This document shows positions 23,196 to 26,043 of a DNA stretch of 26,043 bases, piece by piece. The notes under the pieces are model-generated. The model saw only the letters and a list, made by a program, of their open reading frames with translations. It made no database searches and had not been told where the DNA came from. Position 1 is the first letter of the stretch, and each line of letters opens with the position of its first letter. Both the position numbers and the translations under genes were made by a program. Location: positions 1 through 26,043 of IMG/VR virus record IMGVR_UViG_3300019886_000021. One strand, 5' to 3'. Origin of the DNA: a virus.

Positions 23196-24091
23196 AGCAG
23201 GCGTCCGCTGGGCTGATCTCCTTTCTCAACGGCTTGGGGCCGACGGCGCAGCCCTTGATCGCCGACCTGCTCACGATCGTACAGCAGGACGGCACGATCA
23301 CGCGGCTCACCTCGGCCGCGCTCAACGTCCAGTCGAAATCGCTCGCCATCAGTTTCAGCGATTCGACCGTGTACACCTTCCTCGCCGGCGGCGTGACGTT
23401 CTCGCGCACGCGCGTGTCGACAAAGGTCGGCCTGGAAGTCGGCGACATGCGGCTCACGCTCGCCATCCCGCCGACGGCCACGCTCGAAGGCGTGCCGTGG
23501 CCGCAGGCGGTGGACCAAGGGGCGCTCGACGCCGCGGTGATCACCCTGGAACGCGCGTTCATGGCGACCTGGGGGGTGACGACCGCCGGCACGGAAATCA
23601 TCTTCAAGGGCTACACCGGCGAAGCGAAAGTCTCGCGGAGCACGATCGACCTGCAGGTCAGGGCCGGCATCGCCATCCTCGCGAATCAGATGCCCCGGCG
23701 CCTCTGGCAACCGGCCTGCCTGCATGTGCTGTACGACGCGGGGTGCGCGCTGGTGAAGGCGAGCTTCACGGTGACGGGCGCGGTGGCGGCGGGCTCCACG
23801 GTCTCCGTGGTGCACACCGGCCTCACGCAGGCCGATCACTATTTCGAGCTCGGCGTGATCACCTTCACGAGCGGCGTGAACGTGGGGCTCTCGCGCCGGG
23901 TGTACCAGTCCCTCAACGCGAGCGGGGCCGTGAGCGTCGTGCCGCCCTTGCCGGCCGCACCGGCGACGAGCGACACGTTCTCGATCTACCCGGGGTGCGA
24001 CAAGACCCAACAGACGTGCGTGAACAAGTTCGCGAACCTCGCGCACTTCGCGGGCGTCCCCTATGTGCCGGTGGCCGAGGCCGCGGTATGA
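23192..24091 (+). CDS. DUF2163 tail hub protein, probable Fe-S ligand cysteines
   Basis: 299 residues with an ATGA start. The N-terminal DUF2163 domain has VQQDGTITRLTSAALNVQSK, YTFLAGGVTFSRTRVS and GLEVGDMRLTL; the C-terminal part ends GCDKTQQTCVNKFANLAHFA then GVPYVP, the standard finish. Four cysteines, C176 and C185 (ACLHVLYDAGC), C269 and C276 (GCDKTQQTC), match the pattern that binds a 4Fe-4S cluster in lambda gpL and in the gene transfer agent hub. It forms the ring or hub between Dit and the tip. The insert between the cysteine pairs is an 80-residue beta domain. Confidence 0.88.
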   Translation: MKQASAGLISFLNGLGPTAQPLIADLLTIVQQDGTITRLTSAALNVQSKSLAISFSDSTVYTFLAGGVTFSRTRVSTKVGLEVGDMRLTLAIPPTATLEGVPWPQAVDQGALDAAVITLERAFMATWGVTTAGTEIIFKGYTGEAKVSRSTIDLQVRAGIAILANQMPRRLWQPACLHVLYDAGCALVKASFTVTGAVAAGSTVSVVHTGLTQADHYFELGVITFTSGVNVGLSRRVYQSLNASGAVSVVPPLPAAPATSDTFSIYPGCDKTQQTCVNKFANLAHFAGVPYVPVAEAAV

Positions 24092-24339
24092 AGGGCGTGC
24101 GGCACGACCTGCCCGCCGGCACGGGCTACCACGAGCTCGCGGTTGGCGAATACGGGAAGGCGGCGGACGGCAAGTTCTACTGCCGCACGCCGGACGGCCG
24201 TATCGGCGGGCTCGCAAACCACACCATCACCGAGCATGAGGATGGGACGATCACGGTCTCGCCGTCGATCCTGGTGGACAGCGGAAACGGCGAACGGTGG
24301 CACGGCTTCCTCGAGCGCGGCGTGTGGCGCGCATGCTGA
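24088..24339 (+). CDS. Small phage protein with WHGFLERGVW end
   Basis: 83 residues, ATGA-coupled to the hub gene. YHELAVGEYGKAADGKFYCR, then NHTITEHEDGTITVSPSILV and WHGFLERGVW is a compact beta protein pattern found in many phage genomes, generally unannotated (possibly related to DUF6527-type proteins; that name is uncertain). The one cysteine near the middle and one at the end do not make a clear metal site. Its role in tail-tip assembly is suggested only by position. The next gene starts inside it, overlapping by seven bases. Confidence 0.6.
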   Translation: MKGVRHDLPAGTGYHELAVGEYGKAADGKFYCRTPDGRIGGLANHTITEHEDGTITVSPSILVDSGNGERWHGFLERGVWRAC

Positions 24340-24827
24340 CGCGATCGCCGGCGCCGCCGCGGCCGTACCTCCCGTTCGATCGCTACCTCGCGATCGCGCG
24401 CGAACGCATCGCCGTCGTCGCCGAAGCAAGGACGTGGATCGGCACCCGCTTCCACCACGCGCAGGCGGTGAAAGGGGCGGGCGTCGACTGCGCGCGGCTC
24501 GTGGCGGCCGTGTACACGGCGTGCGGCGTGATCCAGGTGCCCGCGATCGGCTACTACGCGCCGGACTGGTTTCTCCACGAGACCACGGAACGCCTCGAGC
24601 GCGCGGTGGCCGAGTGCTGCGTGCCCGTGGAACGCCCGGACCGCGGCGATCTCGCGCTCTTCCGGTTTGGCCGCGCGTCGGCGCATTCGGCGATCGTCAC
24701 CGCGTGGCCCGCGATCATCCACGCCGATCGCGGCGTCGATCGCGTGCGCGAGGACGCGGTCGACCCGGACGGGCCACTCGGCCGCCGCTTCGTCGGCGCC
24801 TGGTCGCCGGCGGGCTGGCACACGTGA
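24333..24827 (+). CDS. NlpC/P60 family peptidase of the tail tip
   Basis: 164 residues from ATG 24333, which overlaps the previous gene by seven bases. VAEARTWIGTRFHHAQAVKG leads to GAGVDCARLVAAVYTACG with the catalytic Cys (C53); SAHSAIVTAWPAIIHAD supplies the His (H118) and the third polar residue region (H130). This is the phage cell-wall hydrolase usually found between hub and tip genes (orfg14 in gene transfer agents, the C-terminal half of lambda gpK). It would cut peptidoglycan locally as DNA enters. Length is near the family norm. Confidence 0.88.
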   Translation: MLTRSPAPPRPYLPFDRYLAIARERIAVVAEARTWIGTRFHHAQAVKGAGVDCARLVAAVYTACGVIQVPAIGYYAPDWFLHETTERLERAVAECCVPVERPDRGDLALFRFGRASAHSAIVTAWPAIIHADRGVDRVREDAVDPDGPLGRRFVGAWSPAGWHT

Positions 24828-24895
24828 GACTCCGCGCGCTGAACGCGCACTTCCTCGGCGGCTGGCACGACGATCGCGCGGCTGGCGGCACGTGA
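24824..24895 (+). CDS. 23-residue ORF, probable remnant or leader
   Basis: GTG 24824 overlaps the peptidase stop (GTGA), and its stop TGA overlaps the next GTG (GTGA). The peptide LRALNAHFLGGWHDDRAAGG resembles the N-terminus of a phage protein group that begins LRALxAxFxGG and normally runs over 100 residues, so this may be a deletion remnant kept because it couples translation of the tip gene. That recollection is not certain and the sequence is too short for a firm call. Confidence 0.35.
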   Translation: MRLRALNAHFLGGWHDDRAAGGT

Positions 24896-26043
24896 GCAAT
24901 CTCATGCGGCACTTGGGGGTCGGCCCCAAGGCGCCGGCGTTCAGCACGTTCTACTACGTGCAGGCCGCCTCGTACGGCGTGCCGATCCCGATCGTGTACG
25001 GGCTCAACCGCTGCGCGCCGACGATGATCCACCTGCCGCTCCCGCTGCAGAAGCAGGGCGGAAAAAAAGGTGGCGGCGGCAAGGGCGCGCAGTTCTTTGG
25101 TCCCGTGATCTTCGGCATCTGCGAGGGCCCGATCACGGGGCTCGGGCTCATCTGGGTGGACAAGGGCCAGCCGACGTTCTACTCGGGGCACGCGGTGTCG
25201 ACGGGCGGCGGCGGCACGGGCGTCATCAAGAACCAATCGGACGAGCTCGACACCGTCCCGGCCACGGGGCCGTATACGATCATCGTCCAGGCGGTCGGCG
25301 GCGCCGGAACCTACCTCGCCGACATCAACGTCTACGACAACACGGCGGGGACGTGGCTCACGCGCATTCCCGATAACGCTGTGCCCTCGCCCGCGGCCGG
25401 GCAGTACCAGCTCGATGGCACGCTGAACGGGAAATACTACTTCAACAGCGCGCAGCACTCCCATGCGGTCATCATCAACTACTACTACGGGACGACGAGC
25501 CCGACGCCGGCGTTTCCGGGCTCATGGGTGCTCCGGCTCGGCACGTCGCCGCTGCAAACCGTGTGGAGCGAGCTCACGGCGGCCGTCCCGGCGCAGGCGG
25601 TCACGTACCCGGGGATCGCCTACATGGCACACCCGGCGGCCCTGTTCCCGGGTGGGCAGGCGCAGCAGTTCAGCTACGAGGTGGCGGGCCTCGCGCAGTT
25701 CGCCCCTGGGGCCTCGCCGCCGATCTACGACGCCAACGGCGCCGACATCCTTACGGATTTCCTGACCAACGCTCTCCACGGCGCGAACTTCCCCGCCGCG
25801 GCACTCGGGGACCTGACGGCGTACCGCGCGTACTGCGCCGCATTCGGGCTCTTCTCGTCGCCGGTCATCAAGGACCAGCAGGCAGCCAGGAGCCACCTGG
25901 ACGAACTCTTTGAGGTCACGAACGCCGGCGCCTACTGGAGCGATGGGCTCCTGAAAGTGGTGCCGTACGGCGACACGGCGATGACCGCCAACGGCTACAC
26001 CTATACGCCGAACACCACGCCGCTCTACAGTCTCACCGACGTG
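24892..26043 (+). CDS. Tail tip / host-specificity protein, 3' end beyond the window
   Basis: Open from GTG 24892 to the right edge (384 codons, no stop). STFYYVQAASYGVPIPIVYG and FGPVIFGICEGPITGLGLIW with a Lys/Gly loop are the N-terminal landmarks of tip proteins of the gene transfer agent orfg15 or lambda J type. A beta insertion follows with GTYLADINVYDNTAGTWLTR and GQYQLDGTLNGKYYF, then SWVLRLGTSPLQTVWSELTA, YPGIAYMAHPAALFPGG, YDANGADILTDFLTNALHGA and LRVV-like LLKVVPYGD. It contacts the receptor and opens the tail. An A7 run in the Lys loop (25062-25068) is unusual for this base composition. Confidence 0.8.
   Translation, partial: MSNLMRHLGVGPKAPAFSTFYYVQAASYGVPIPIVYGLNRCAPTMIHLPLPLQKQGGKKGGGGKGAQFFGPVIFGICEGPITGLGLIWVDKGQPTFYSGHAVSTGGGGTGVIKNQSDELDTVPATGPYTIIVQAVGGAGTYLADINVYDNTAGTWLTRIPDNAVPSPAAGQYQLDGTLNGKYYFNSAQHSHAVIINYYYGTTSPTPAFPGSWVLRLGTSPLQTVWSELTAAVPAQAVTYPGIAYMAHPAALFPGGQAQQFSYEVAGLAQFAPGASPPIYDANGADILTDFLTNALHGANFPAAALGDLTAYRAYCAAFGLFSSPVIKDQQAARSHLDELFEVTNAGAYWSDGLLKVVPYGDTAMTANGYTYTPNTTPLYSLTDV

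Noticed and set aside
1-26043. Reading the window as a gene transfer agent rather than a phage
   Set aside because: Only the tail tip matches. A ParB-like gene, replication-initiator-like gene, intact small terminase and fibre cassette fit a replicating phage.
1-26043. tRNA genes, insertion sequences, integrase or attachment sites
   Set aside because: None seen on either strand; the genes are contiguous phage genes and no transposase or recombinase motif appears.

Overview
The window is a section of a tailed double-stranded DNA phage (or prophage) genome with a siphovirus-type virion, Caudoviricetes. It is G+C-rich, roughly two thirds by eye. Every gene I accept is on the + strand, packed head to tail with ATGA, GTGA or TGATG overlaps. 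The tail-tip cassette (DUF2460, DUF2163, NlpC/P60, tip protein) matches phages of Gram-negative bacteria and the alphaproteobacterial gene transfer agents, so a high-GC Gram-negative host is my inference. No integrase, lysis gene, tRNA or host gene lies in the window.

Region 1 (1-5296) holds DNA-metabolism and regulatory genes. They are a DUF5131 protein cut by the left edge, a zinc-finger protein with four 15-residue repeats, a ParB-like protein with a broken frame, and a small zinc-ribbon protein. A replication-initiator-like protein follows, whose gene carries five 12-bp iterons, an A+T-richer patch and a DnaA-box-like site. After it come a small membrane protein, a VRR-NUC-like nuclease, a zinc-ribbon plus winged-helix protein and an 80-residue protein.

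Region 2 (5293-11169) is packaging, with an unusual order. The small and large terminase genes are separated by about 3.7 kb that carries a 604-residue fibre-like protein with carbohydrate-binding-type domains, three small virion-like or unknown genes, and a frame-broken short paralogue of the fibre's N-terminal module.

Region 3 (11262-17695) is the head: a decoration-like protein, a portal fused to a MuF domain, a prohead protease fused to a scaffold-like coiled coil with a plausible internal start, and a major capsid protein with an apparent Ig-like insertion. A hairpin terminator and a small gene with a perfect Shine-Dalgarno follow.

Region 4 (17712-26043) is the connector and tail: head-tail adaptor, HK97 gp10-like protein, tail-terminator-like protein and tail tube. 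Next are two tail-assembly chaperone frames joined by a probable programmed -1 frameshift with a perfect 28-nt palindrome downstream, then the tape measure and the tail-tip cassette. The last gene, the tail-tip protein, runs off the right edge.

The most interesting signals are the putative intragenic replication origin (3369-3530), the frameshift element (20434-20474), the split terminase locus with its fibre cassette, and the two frame breaks at G+C-rich palindromes (1544 and about 8807-8822). No stretch over 300 bases lacks a gene. The longest gap is 92 bases (11170-11261).
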